The position numbers were made by a program, and so were the translations under genes. The notes under the pieces are model-generated. The model was given only the letters and a program-made list of their open reading frames with translations. It was not told the origin of the DNA and searched no databases. This document shows, piece by piece, positions 8,612 to 19,210 of a stretch of DNA of 64,000 nt; position 1 is the stretch's first letter, and every line of letters begins with the position of its first letter. Source of the stretch: Schizochytrium sp. CCTCC M209059 (taxonomy: Eukaryota > Sar > Bigyra > Thraustochytrida > Thraustochytriidae). Location: NCBI GenBank assembly GCA_000818945.1, contig KN805399.1, forward strand, positions 246,839-310,838, in the 5' to 3' direction.

Positions 8612-11600
8612 ATGCCGGGGCGCCCGCGGCGGCAGTCGTTCGACCAGTGGGCTTCCGGCTTCGGCCGCGAGAGGCTCGTGCAGGCGGCCACCGGGCGACC
8701 GCAGAGCCCGTGGCAGGCCCAGGGTGGGCTTGACCACCAAGATGCGGGTCGTCGAGAGAACGACGGGGAGAATAATATTGGGATAGAAGCACAAACGACG
8801 AGGACTCTGACGTCCCCGACCAAGCCTATAGACACGGACCGAGGATCGCAGAAAGAGGCACATGGCCAGCGCCATGTCGTTCGCTCGCCCGCGATGAAAC
8901 CCTCCGCAGCACGTTCGCCGCCGAGGCGCGTCGTTGTCAGCCTGGACGACGACGATGACGACGACGACGACGAAAACGACAACGAGGACGACAAGACAAT
9001 GAACGTTCGAATCAGGGAGACGAATCCTTCCGGGGCTGCTCATACTGCGAGTGGAACTGGCGCCGGTGCTGCCCGTACTGCTATAGATGCTTCTTACGTA
9101 CGCGAACATCAAGAGGCGGCGGGTCAATCAGCTTGGTCGCTGTCTCCTCGTTCTGGTGACTTCGAAGGAAGGAAATCGCAGAAAAGCACCAGTCCAATCT
9201 CCCAGGCTGCCGCACGAATTCGGCGAGAGAACGAGCTTGATAAGGAAGATATTGGGAGAAGGCATCGTGGTGGCCGAAAAACAGCTGTTGCTCACCTCCG
9301 CCGCGCAGAGCAAATGACCGTGCAGACGGCGTCTGCGCTTGCTCGCGGTGAAGACAGGGTCGATTGGCAGGGTTCACCACGCAGCTTTGAAAGTAAAGTC
9401 AGCGCCGCGGTCAGCGACGCACTGCCGCAACACAATGAGACTGTCATGTCTGAGCTGGATGACGTCTTTTTGTCTCAAGGAGCACACAATCGTTCATATC
9501 GAAAAGTTGACGTCAAAGCAATGCAACAACAAAACGTCGCAGTACAGAATCAGGTCCAACACGACGCTAGACTGTCTCAGAGTCAAGCCCAGCAGGATCT
9601 GGAAAGTGATGCTTCCTCTTTGAAGACCAGCGTACAAGACTCGAGGTCAAGACAGAACTTGCACATTGATCACGTCGGACGAATTAGAACGACGTCATCC
9701 TCAAAGAGCCGCGCTTCTACACATGCTTCATTTCGAAGCCAGCAATCTGACGAAGGACTGAAGTCGTCATCAGCGTCGACACCATCATCTGAATTGTCAT
9801 TCTCTCCACCACCGCCACCTCCATTGCCACGGCCACCTCTAGCGTCCCGACCTCGGTCTCTTCCAGTTCCACGTCTTCCTTCGCCGCCTCCACCACCGCA
9901 TGAAGCAGTTTCGACGACTTCGTCAGCATCAGTGATTTCACGGCGGCCCCTGAGCGCATCCCCGCTTGACTACTCGCCGGTAACACCTCCTCTGGAACTG
10001 ATCCGAGCCTGGGCAGCATGGAAACGCTTCGTATGGTCAGCCAAACAAGCTCGGCGACGGACTGTAGCGGCAGCAAGACGGCGTCCACGATCTCAAAGTG
10101 GCATTGACAATTTCTCGTCTGCCGCGTCTGTTGTTGCAGGACCTGCCTCGACATACTCTCGAAGCACACAGTCCTCTGCCGTAGCGGCCGCAGTAACGGA
10201 TCGCCTGCGTGCACAGGTTGAGCTTGCTCTCGAAGAGCGTACACGCATGGCAATTCGTGCAGGCTTGCAAATGCTTGCCAGGTCTGAGGAACGACGGCTA
10301 CGCATGCTCATGGGCCGAGGGTTTCGTGCACTTCAGCATGTGAGCCAGGACGGGTACGGGGCATCTCCCTCGGCTTCGCCGGCGCCCAGTTCTAGGCGAG
10401 AACACCCTCAAGAGAGAAGATCACGCGCAGGTGCTCGTCTGGTCAAGGGCGTGCTCTGCAGGTGGCGAAGTCGGATGCTTCGCAATAGCTTCACGCGCCT
10501 CCTTCGCGCCTCTGAGAGCGATCTCAGAGTACAGGGTCTTGAGCGCTTCAAGCATCAACTGGCGCACGTTATTCTTATACAGCTGGTCGCACGCAAACAC
10601 AAACTTGCGGCCTTTCGTGCTTTTCACAAACTTCGCGATGCTGCAACGAAAAGGCAACATCGCGCTGTAGCAAGCGCACAGAAGCGCAGAGAGGTGTTAC
10701 GGTCAGCCTTTCGCGTCAAGCGTTTGCGAATGCTGGCGGCGGGCTTTCGAGCCCTCTCGACCGATCCGCGTGCTGAAGCTGGCATCGATGATGCCAACAA
10801 GGCTTTGCGTAGGACGCGCAAAGTCCTTGCGGCCGTCCGAGCTCGCGTTCAAAGGACTGAGTTGGGCAAGGTGTACACGCTGCAGCATACCGGTCTCTCG
10901 CTTCTTTGTGGTGCCTTGCGCAGCTTTGAGCGACGCCGCAAACAGCGTGCCTTTCACATGCTCTTTGCAAACGCCGAATTATATGCGCAGGCACGGTCCT
11001 TTCAAATTTTTCGTCGATGGGATTTGCTGCGTGCCGAGCGGCGGACCCGGCTACTAACAGACTCGATCGAGGAGACGTGCACCACATTTGCGGTGCGCAG
11101 ACTTGAGCAAGTTCACAGAGGCCATCGGATTGCTCTCTTGCTCACGCGGAAACGATTCTACTCACTTCGGGCAGGCATGGATGCGTTTCTGCAACGTACA
11201 AAGGCATCGGGTTCAAGTCAAGACGCTCAAAGTCACTCACGGCTGGTGCCACTTCTTCTTGAGCGAATTCTCTTGCGCAAAACCCATATGGAGACTCGTG
11301 CCCTCAGGAGTGCGTTTCAGAAAATGCATCGCTTTGCTATGCAGCGCTGGTATCAAGCAAAGATACAAAAGCTTGGCGCTCGGACATTGTCACGGCGCTC
11401 GAGGTGTATCTGTATGGCGAGCGCAATGCGCAAACTTCGAGGTCACGCACAACAAGTAAAGCTTTCGTTAATTGCCCCCGTACGCTCTGTTCGCAGCGGG
11501 GACCTTCGAGGCCATCCTCTCCCCGTAAGAATCAAACAGACCGAAGTCAGCGATTTGTCAAAAGAGATGCAATCCAAGACCAAGGTGGCCACGATCATCG

Positions 11601-14600
11601 TCATATGGCGCACGTGGCGTCAGGGAGCGCTTCACCGTGCATTTGAAAGGCTGAGGACTTTTGTTCGCTCTCAACGCGTCCTGGCAGAAAGGTCTGCACG
11701 TATTTTACAAGGCGCGCTCTCTCGATGGTCGAGGTCTTTGCTCGCACAAGGCTGGGTTGCACTGCGCAGTCATGCAGAAAGTGTGCGCATGCAAGAGCGA
11801 GCGAGCAAGCAGGTCGCACGTATAGTTCGTCGATGGCAAAATGCCGCTCTTGCTCGCGCGTTTCACAGTCTTCGCCGAGAGGTATTGATGCGGAAACAGT
11901 CTCTCTCTGGAGGTGCAAGTCTTCTTGCAGCTGCAGTGGGCAAGTGGAGGTCTGCAAATCTACACAGCGCGTTTTCAAAATGGCAGTTGATATCGGCCCG
12001 TGCTCGCTGGGCAGATCATGGCGCGTGTACTGAAGCGAAAACTCGAGCGGCCGTCCAACTTTGGCAGCAATTTACGCGTCTCGAGAAAACCCATACCGAC
12101 GTGCTCGAAGCATTTCTCAAATGGAAGCAATTTGTGAACAGAGGCAAGCGACAACATTCTCTCATCCGTAAAAGCCTCTTGCGGATGGCTCGATCGCATC
12201 AAGCGCGTGCCTTCCAGTCGTTGCAGCGGCACGCGCGTGAACAGGAAAGCTATCGAAGAATGCTGCACAGGACCCTTTCGCGCCTAGGTAACTTAGAGAA
12301 AGCACGGGCGTTCACAGCATGGGCAAAATACTCGCAGCAAGCTTTGGCTTCTCAATCGGCCAGTCATCGATTGTTCCGCTGCGTTTATCGCTGGCAGCGT
12401 ACTCGTCTTGTCGCAGCCATGTATCAGTGGAAAATTGCCACTGCCAAAGGCGTGTCGCGGGAAGCCGTCAAGAACGCTGCAGCGCGTTCAGTACTTTTGC
12501 AGTGGCGCAACCAGGCGCAGCGTCGCTGTCGTGAAGCCATTCAGCAATGGAAACTTGCCTGCACTCGTGCCGTGCAAATGGAGCGTCTCTTCCGTCGCAC
12601 AATTGGAAGATGGAGAAAGCTAGCGCTAGCGCGAGCCTTTCGTTCGTTGGCGATCACTGCGTATCACTCTCACTCACGCATCGAGCGCATGCGTCGCGTA
12701 TGTCGTCAATGGGTGCAACGACGTCTGCGCTTGGCGTTTTGCATGTGGCGCGCCAGGACGCGCTCAGCAATGATTCTCGAAGCCGCACTTGAAAGGTGGA
12801 AGCAACAGCAGTGCGGATCAGCTTTCGCCCGATGGCATTCTCATCTGGACCTGGAAACGCAAAGACGAATCCTTTTGAGACGACTTCTTACCCGAGCATT
12901 GCGCAATCTGGCGCTTCGTCACTTCCGCATTTGGTGTGCCTCTGCACGAGCTACCTCGAGGCGCGGAGTGCTCCTTGGCCGCGTCTTTCGTCGATGGCAG
13001 GGCTTGCGTCTACGAGTTGCTTTTCAGAAATTGCAGAGTCACACAAGAACCAGCCAAAGGCTTGAACACGGACTTCGAATGATCAAGCACGGGCTGTGGC
13101 GTCTCATGCACGCTTCTTTGCGCTTGGGCTGGGGAAAGCTCCAGCAGCATGTGGTGGTTCAACGACGTTTGGAGAGTCTTTTCAAGCTTCGGCATCGTGT
13201 AGTGCTCCGCGACGTCATGCGCAGACTCGGCAGACGGGCCGTCTGGCGAGCTCAGTGGGCGCAACGATGGCAACGAACACTTCTTTCCATATACCGTTTC
13301 CACCTGAGATCTGCATTTTCAAGCTTGCGCGCACACATGCGCCGCGAGATTGCTGCTGATAAGGCACTTATGCAGTGGCGTACACTCCGTTGCGCTAAAG
13401 CGTTTCGCCAATGGAATCAGGCTACCATACGCGGACGACAGGAGCGATATGCAGGCACAACGCTGCGCCGCATTTTTCGAAGACGGATCTTGCAGCGCCT
13501 AGCAAAGACGTGGAGGAAGTGGTCCGGTCTTGTGCGTCGGGATCGTGGTCGGTGTACGACACTCGCTGTTGCGGTGAAACGCTGGCGCAGCCGACAAGCG
13601 GCGCGTTGCTTCGAGCAATGGAAATCTTTTGTTCAGAGTAGACGTGCGTTGCGTCGATACATATTGCAACGAGCGCTTCGATCATCGCGAGCTTCGTCCG
13701 CCGAAGCTCTGCGAAAGCTGAGAGAGCACACAATGCTTTCGCGCCGTGCAGACCTGCTTGCGCGAATCACGAAACGATTAGAGAGGCGTAGCGTGATGTC
13801 TGCACTTCACGTCTGGAAAACACAAATTCGCTTGTCGATGCAAGCGAACGAGCACAAGAAGCGCGAGATCACTAGTGCTGCTCAACGACTTGGAAGGCTA
13901 TATTGCCGTAAGGTGAGTCGATTCTCCTTTGCATTGTGGCGACGGAACATTGCTGATCAGCGGGCTTTTGAACACCGGATAAGATCTATGACGCGAGCAC
14001 TTTCTCGCTACACCATTCGCGAAAAGCGTCACGCTTTTGGAGCGCTGACGCGGCGTGCGCGGCGCCAGTCGCTTGTTGAGAAGTTATTGCGTCGTCAGTA
14101 CTTTGCGCTTATGTCGAGCGCGTGGCAACATTTACGGTTCGTATCGCTTCAACAGTCTGCAATGCGCTCCGCGATGAAGCGCGCTCTTGGTTTCTCGCGC
14201 AGACACTCGTTGCGCTTGGCTTTCTCACGCTGGCATCAAGCCATCAAGCTCTCTCAATGTCGGAAGAAAGCCCTGAAGCGACTTTGGAGAGTTTGGGGTC
14301 GCACTCGCCCTGTTGCACAGAGTTTCATGCGTTGGCGCGATCGTGTCGTTTTGACCCGCTTTCAGAGCAGAAGCGCAGCAGTGCTGCTTGGCGTATTTTC
14401 TCGCGTGCAAACGCGTCGCATCAGGAGCGCCTTCATGGCGCTCAGTGCCGTGCCAATCGCATGCGCGGCTCCCGTGCCGCATGGTGACACAGATGAATTG
14501 ACTGAGAAGGTCACTCATGCGACCATTAAATTGGTCCGGTGTGTGAATCGAATTGCGCGTGGCCAAATGCAGGCATCATGGCTCAAGTGGCGCACTTTCG

Positions 14601-17600
14601 TGGGAATGAAGCGTGTGCTGATTTTACGGGGGTCTTTCGTCGCGTGGCGTGTCGGAGCCGCGACGTCTCTATCGCAACGTCTACTTGCAGCTCGAAGAGC
14701 AAATTCGCGGTTCCATGCACGCTGTCTAAAGTCTCATTTTCTGGCTTGGCACGACACTGCAAGTCAATCACAGAGACTGTCGAATGCGCTCGAAGCTTTC
14801 TCGGAGCGGCGTCGAATGCGTCTTGAGCGTTCCGTATTCGAGACTTGGGTTAAATCGTGCATGCTCTCCCTCTCTGTGGCTGACTTCTCGCAGCGCCAAC
14901 GCACCCGTGACACGCGACGTGTACTTTCGCAGTGGGAATCTATCGCAGAACGTCATCGCAGACTCCGCGTGGTGTTTACCAGAAACGAGATGCGAGCAAA
15001 GCAAAAAGCCTTGTCGCAGTGGGCGCGCGCGAGCATGTTGATTGCGCAAGAGCAACGCGCGCTACGTATCGTCCTTCTGCGAAGCACAATTCGAGCACAA
15101 GAGCTGTCACTGCGACGTGCAATCAAGATGTGGCGAGATCATGTGTACGAAAAGCACAGCGTTGTTGGCCGTCGCGCTTTTCTCTTTGCTCGTTTGGAAA
15201 GTTTTGCGAGTCGAGCGCAGCTGCAAATTAAGCGTCGAGCTTTGGTCGCGCTGCGGTCCAGACATGCAATGCGCGAAAAGCAGGGACTTGCTTTAGCCCT
15301 CTTTGCAAAATTTAGAACGCTTGACCTTCAAGGTCGAGCGTGGACGCGTCTTGTATGTCATACACGCGAGCGTCTCTTTGCAGACCGTCTCTCGTCTCTG
15401 ACACAAGCGTTTTGGCGCCGTCATTTACATTTGGCGTTGGAACGGTGGACCACATTGGTTGCAGCAAAGAAGCGTCGCGACTTGATGCTGCAGCGCGTTC
15501 TCAAAGACTGGAGTCATGTGCAGATGCGCTCGGCGCTGCGACGATGGCGCCTGTTTACTCGGCACTCGAGCAAAGCCATTCTTGTTGCAATGCATATTCT
15601 TCGTTGCGAGCGTAAGTCCATTCTCCGGTGGTCACTTTCTCAATGGACGAGCAGAACACGTGCAAAGAATCAAATTGCAAGGGCCGCCATCTCTCTCGTT
15701 GACTTTACAAGGCGTGCTCTGCTCACTGATGCATTCTCTCGTCTATGGCGACGCGTCGAGCGAGCTCGCGCCTCCAAGCGGATTGGAAAGCTTTGGAAAC
15801 GAGCTCAGATCCGCCAGTTTTGGGTACGATTGATGTCTGTTGCATTTTCGCATCGGCGAGTCGTCCTCTCGAGCGTACTCACCCTCGCGCATGCGCGAAT
15901 GCGGCAGAGATATCTTCAATTTGGTTTTGCGGCCTTCAAAGAGTTCACATTCTGCGGTCGGAAGCGCGTGCAAGCAATATTGCGATGCATTGGGATCTTT
16001 CGGCGTGTGCAACTCAATAGTGCAATTCGAGTCTGGACGCGGCGTGCGCACCAAAGTCAACGTCTGGAAAATGCGCTCTGTCGCGCAGAAAGAGCCTCCA
16101 CATCTCGCATCCTTCGTGAGTCGTTCTACAAACTTGTGGCCAATCGATGGGTCTCTTCGGCCAACCAAGACGTGTCTCAAGTTATTGACTTGGCATGCTC
16201 TAACTCCACTTTTGGAGCCGAAATGACTCTTCAGAAACATGTTGCTATGCTCGCGGGCGTGAACCGCGCCAGAGTCAGTGTGGAGATTGCATTGAGCGTT
16301 CACAAGGCACGCGCGCGCGGCGGTCACGTGGTTTATGACATCGAAAACCGGTCAGGTCGCATCGTTGCTTCGGTTGACATCGCCCACGAAGCACTTCCAG
16401 AAGGCGCAAATGTGCGCGTGCAGCAGTTTTTGCGACGTGTGGGGGGCATTATGGGCCGCGAGTGGATGAATCGCGTCTCTCGAAGAGGTTTGCAACTGCG
16501 CCGGTGTCTTGCACAACGACGAGCGCGACTGCTTCGTTCTGGATTCGCAGCTCTCCTTTGCGGCGTAGCTGAAGCAAGAGGCGAGCTGGCGTACGCAAGG
16601 GCGCAGCATGAAGCCGATGCGGAAGCGCAAGCAGACCGCGAGCAGACGCACGCAACATTTTGGGAAAGGTGGAGGCTCATTCGCGCAAGTGTGAGCCTCG
16701 TTTCCCTGATCACACGGTTCCACATCAAGACGAGCAATCACTTTGCGCTGCAACATGCCTTTTCCCTTCTCGTTGCGCATGCAGCCTCGGCTCGAAAGGT
16801 GGAAATGGCTCTGCTTCCGGTCGGGCTCGCCCGCATCAAGCTGCAGAAAGCCGACTTGGTGCGAGGGTTTTCACGATTACGAGCGCACAGTACGATATTG
16901 CGAGCTCAGGAGCGCTGGTCCAGAATGCTTTGTGCATCGCGAGAAACAGCGCTTTTGCAACGGTGTTTCGATGCCTGGGTACAATTGCATCTCGGAATGA
17001 AGCGACTTCGAAGGCTGCTTCTGCGAAACAAGCAAACCGCTGCACAAGCGCTTGCCCTGCACAAGCTGGCCAATATTTGCCGAACGAGGGGACGACGCGC
17101 ACGTCTTCTTCGAGGGTTCTTCAAATTGCATCAACATCGCAATTTATACACTTCACGCGCAAACTTGCTGTCTTCTTTCGAGCGCATCATGCTCGCCCAG
17201 GACGAGCGCGATCTTCTCCGCAGCTGTTTTGTTCGTTGGCGCGCACACAGTCATCGACTAGCGAAGGCAAGACTTTGCAGTATGTTGGAGCTAACGTCGG
17301 GCGGATTTGAAGAGTCACGCCGGCACAGCGAGATGTTACGACGCAAAGTTTCACTGAGCATGCACTTTGCTCGTCTGAAGGATTCGGTCGCAAGGCGACG
17401 TGCTGAAAAGGCGAGGCTTCTTCAAAGGTCCTTTGCCGGCTGGGCGCGGCACACGCAATGGCTGCGTGATGTGTCTACTCAAGGATCTGTGAAGCGATCG
17501 ATTCGCACAGAGCGGCTCCTGACAATACAGGCTGTTTGGGTGGCTTGGAAGGCGACTGCCGTCGCTCACCGGGCGCTTGGCCGTCTTGTACATAAGCGCT

Positions 17601-19036
17601 CGCGATATTTGCTCAGGCAAGCCCTCGACTGGTGGCGTGCTAGGACGACCGCAAGACAGGCCACAATGAAAGCTCTTGCGAGATGGGCGCGTGTGGCCCA
17701 GACTGTCGTGAAGCGAAACGCACTGCGCAATTGGCACAGACTTGCAAGGGTGCAGACGAGACGTTGTGATGCAGTCCTACGATTGCTGCGTCAACGCGGG
17801 TATGCCGCTGATGGAGGAAAGAAAGTGCTGCTTATGCGCGCTATGGCAATTTGGCGAGAACAAAGCATAGTTGCGCAGCGAAGCCAGATCATGAAGCGGC
17901 AGGCGCGGGGAGCGCACGCTGTGTGGTCCGTCGCAGCGCGACTTCGATCGCTCCCACAATTGCGCGATTGCTTTCAGCGATGGGTGTGGCACTCCGAGGA
18001 GAAGAAACTATCAGATCTGCGAGTGGCTTTCTCGCAGTGGAGGTGTGGGTTCGCGTCAAGCAAGTACAGCGAACGCACGCTCCAGGCCCGGGTTCTGTTT
18101 TGGGAACGAGTTCTTGTACCGCATCGGCGTCTGCAGAGATGTTTTGAGGCATGGCAGATTTTTGCGCACACACGTGCGACAGCGATGAAGCTTTATGCGC
18201 TTGCTGCGCGTCGTCGCGACGCTGCGCGGACTAGAGCAGCGTTTGCTGTGTGGAAGGCTGAAAGTGCTCGTGCGACGAGTTTGCGACACACAGTCCAACG
18301 CGCGAGGCTCGGGCGAGCTTTGGTGTATTGGCGATGGCGAACGGGCAAACTTCAAGCTGGAAGGCGCGCGCTGCGAATGCTTGCTCTTCGGCGCGAGCGG
18401 AGGGCGTTGCAAGGCTCATTCACTTTGTGGCGAGTTTACACGGAGCGTGTGCGTGCGATCATGTTCAAATTCGTCTCGGAGAATCTGAGTGTGCAAATGG
18501 TCTCGGCGCTGCAAAACAAGGAGAATGAGGTGAATCAGTTGCAGCTCGTGCAGCAAGCTTCTGAAAGTACGCTGAGTGAAGTGAAAGATCGCGCAAAACG
18601 CAAGATCAAGTCCTTGTTGGAGGACAATGCTCGTCTACGCGAAGCATTGCTTACTCGCGGACAAGAAGCGGAGGCCCTGGAGCAGCAATCGGACGAAGAA
18701 CGGCGTGCTCTTAAATGCTGTGAGCTGCAGCTGATTCGTGCAAAAGAAGAGGCCGCTGAGCTTCGGCGCAAGTCTCACGTCCTTTTGTCTGCAAGCGAGG
18801 AGCTGTGTCAGCTCCAAGAGTACGTGCACGAGCTAGAGGCGTCAAATTTTGATTTGCAATCGCGCCTAGAGCAAGCGCAGCGAAAAGTGCATCGTCAAGA
18901 CAAGAAATTTAAAGCGATGCGAGAGGAGGCAGAGCTCCTGCAGCTCAAGGTCCATCAGCTGTCGTATATTAGTCGCGTGGAGCGGGAGAGCTTTTGCAGC
19001 ACACTGCTCTCGAATATGTCCATGGAGGAAGTCTAA
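8612..19036 (+). CDS. Giant SFI1-like centrin-binding repeat protein (3474 aa)
   Basis: Intronless 10.4-kb ORF from ATG 8612. Residues 1-460 are low complexity, with an acidic run near 110-125 and proline-rich stretches near 390-430. From about residue 465 to 3285 the chain is a near-continuous array of the SFI1 motif (Ala, about seven residues, two aliphatics, Phe/Leu, then Trp-Arg/Lys), seen as recurring A-F-x-x-W/L-R and R-W-R/K every 23-35 residues; by eye of the order of 80 repeats. In known SFI1 proteins each such helix binds one centrin and the rods form calcium-sensitive fibres at basal bodies or centrosomes. The C-terminus (about 3284-3455) is a classic heptad coiled coil. An insert near residues 2516-2606 is non-repetitive and looks globular. 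Yeast and human SFI1 are near 1000-1250 residues, so this one is about three times longer. Confidence 0.88.
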   Translation: MPGRPRRQSFDQWASGFGRERLVQAATGRPQSPWQAQGGLDHQDAGRRENDGENNIGIEAQTTRTLTSPTKPIDTDRGSQKEAHGQRHVVRSPAMKPSAARSPPRRVVVSLDDDDDDDDDENDNEDDKTMNVRIRETNPSGAAHTASGTGAGAARTAIDASYVREHQEAAGQSAWSLSPRSGDFEGRKSQKSTSPISQAAARIRRENELDKEDIGRRHRGGRKTAVAHLRRAEQMTVQTASALARGEDRVDWQGSPRSFESKVSAAVSDALPQHNETVMSELDDVFLSQGAHNRSYRKVDVKAMQQQNVAVQNQVQHDARLSQSQAQQDLESDASSLKTSVQDSRSRQNLHIDHVGRIRTTSSSKSRASTHASFRSQQSDEGLKSSSASTPSSELSFSPPPPPPLPRPPLASRPRSLPVPRLPSPPPPPHEAVSTTSSASVISRRPLSASPLDYSPVTPPLELIRAWAAWKRFVWSAKQARRRTVAAARRRPRSQSGIDNFSSAASVVAGPASTYSRSTQSSAVAAAVTDRLRAQVELALEERTRMAIRAGLQMLARSEERRLRMLMGRGFRALQHVSQDGYGASPSASPAPSSRREHPQERRSRAGARLVKGVLCRWRSRMLRNSFTRLLRASESDLRVQGLERFKHQLAHVILIQLVARKHKLAAFRAFHKLRDAATKRQHRAVASAQKRREVLRSAFRVKRLRMLAAGFRALSTDPRAEAGIDDANKALRRTRKVLAAVRARVQRTELGKVYTLQHTGLSLLCGALRSFERRRKQRAFHMLFANAELYAQARSFQIFRRWDLLRAERRTRLLTDSIEETCTTFAVRRLEQVHRGHRIALLLTRKRFYSLRAGMDAFLQRTKASGSSQDAQSHSRLVPLLLERILLRKTHMETRALRSAFQKMHRFAMQRWYQAKIQKLGARTLSRRSRCICMASAMRKLRGHAQQVKLSLIAPVRSVRSGDLRGHPLPVRIKQTEVSDLSKEMQSKTKVATIIVIWRTWRQGALHRAFERLRTFVRSQRVLAERSARILQGALSRWSRSLLAQGWVALRSHAESVRMQERASKQVARIVRRWQNAALARAFHSLRREVLMRKQSLSGGASLLAAAVGKWRSANLHSAFSKWQLISARARWADHGACTEAKTRAAVQLWQQFTRLEKTHTDVLEAFLKWKQFVNRGKRQHSLIRKSLLRMARSHQARAFQSLQRHAREQESYRRMLHRTLSRLGNLEKARAFTAWAKYSQQALASQSASHRLFRCVYRWQRTRLVAAMYQWKIATAKGVSREAVKNAAARSVLLQWRNQAQRRCREAIQQWKLACTRAVQMERLFRRTIGRWRKLALARAFRSLAITAYHSHSRIERMRRVCRQWVQRRLRLAFCMWRARTRSAMILEAALERWKQQQCGSAFARWHSHLDLETQRRILLRRLLTRALRNLALRHFRIWCASARATSRRGVLLGRVFRRWQGLRLRVAFQKLQSHTRTSQRLEHGLRMIKHGLWRLMHASLRLGWGKLQQHVVVQRRLESLFKLRHRVVLRDVMRRLGRRAVWRAQWAQRWQRTLLSIYRFHLRSAFSSLRAHMRREIAADKALMQWRTLRCAKAFRQWNQATIRGRQERYAGTTLRRIFRRRILQRLAKTWRKWSGLVRRDRGRCTTLAVAVKRWRSRQAARCFEQWKSFVQSRRALRRYILQRALRSSRASSAEALRKLREHTMLSRRADLLARITKRLERRSVMSALHVWKTQIRLSMQANEHKKREITSAAQRLGRLYCRKVSRFSFALWRRNIADQRAFEHRIRSMTRALSRYTIREKRHAFGALTRRARRQSLVEKLLRRQYFALMSSAWQHLRFVSLQQSAMRSAMKRALGFSRRHSLRLAFSRWHQAIKLSQCRKKALKRLWRVWGRTRPVAQSFMRWRDRVVLTRFQSRSAAVLLGVFSRVQTRRIRSAFMALSAVPIACAAPVPHGDTDELTEKVTHATIKLVRCVNRIARGQMQASWLKWRTFVGMKRVLILRGSFVAWRVGAATSLSQRLLAARRANSRFHARCLKSHFLAWHDTASQSQRLSNALEAFSERRRMRLERSVFETWVKSCMLSLSVADFSQRQRTRDTRRVLSQWESIAERHRRLRVVFTRNEMRAKQKALSQWARASMLIAQEQRALRIVLLRSTIRAQELSLRRAIKMWRDHVYEKHSVVGRRAFLFARLESFASRAQLQIKRRALVALRSRHAMREKQGLALALFAKFRTLDLQGRAWTRLVCHTRERLFADRLSSLTQAFWRRHLHLALERWTTLVAAKKRRDLMLQRVLKDWSHVQMRSALRRWRLFTRHSSKAILVAMHILRCERKSILRWSLSQWTSRTRAKNQIARAAISLVDFTRRALLTDAFSRLWRRVERARASKRIGKLWKRAQIRQFWVRLMSVAFSHRRVVLSSVLTLAHARMRQRYLQFGFAAFKEFTFCGRKRVQAILRCIGIFRRVQLNSAIRVWTRRAHQSQRLENALCRAERASTSRILRESFYKLVANRWVSSANQDVSQVIDLACSNSTFGAEMTLQKHVAMLAGVNRARVSVEIALSVHKARARGGHVVYDIENRSGRIVASVDIAHEALPEGANVRVQQFLRRVGGIMGREWMNRVSRRGLQLRRCLAQRRARLLRSGFAALLCGVAEARGELAYARAQHEADAEAQADREQTHATFWERWRLIRASVSLVSLITRFHIKTSNHFALQHAFSLLVAHAASARKVEMALLPVGLARIKLQKADLVRGFSRLRAHSTILRAQERWSRMLCASRETALLQRCFDAWVQLHLGMKRLRRLLLRNKQTAAQALALHKLANICRTRGRRARLLRGFFKLHQHRNLYTSRANLLSSFERIMLAQDERDLLRSCFVRWRAHSHRLAKARLCSMLELTSGGFEESRRHSEMLRRKVSLSMHFARLKDSVARRRAEKARLLQRSFAGWARHTQWLRDVSTQGSVKRSIRTERLLTIQAVWVAWKATAVAHRALGRLVHKRSRYLLRQALDWWRARTTARQATMKALARWARVAQTVVKRNALRNWHRLARVQTRRCDAVLRLLRQRGYAADGGKKVLLMRAMAIWREQSIVAQRSQIMKRQARGAHAVWSVAARLRSLPQLRDCFQRWVWHSEEKKLSDLRVAFSQWRCGFASSKYSERTLQARVLFWERVLVPHRRLQRCFEAWQIFAHTRATAMKLYALAARRRDAARTRAAFAVWKAESARATSLRHTVQRARLGRALVYWRWRTGKLQAGRRALRMLALRRERRALQGSFTLWRVYTERVRAIMFKFVSENLSVQMVSALQNKENEVNQLQLVQQASESTLSEVKDRAKRKIKSLLEDNARLREALLTRGQEAEALEQQSDEERRALKCCELQLIRAKEEAAELRRKSHVLLSASEELCQLQEYVHELEASNFDLQSRLEQAQRKVHRQDKKFKAMREEAELLQLKVHQLSYISRVERESFCSTLLSNMSMEEV

Positions 19037-19210
19037 GTCTGACTGTCAATGTTCTGGCCGCAGCGAATGACACAAAGTTGACTGCCCGCGAAGTCAGTTA
19101 GTCAGCATGCCCTGAAAGTGCTCCCTCCTACTTTTGGAAAATCTCGGTCTCTTCTCTTCTTTTGTGTAAAATAATAACTTACATGTAGTAGGATGAATTC
19201 TAAACAGGGA

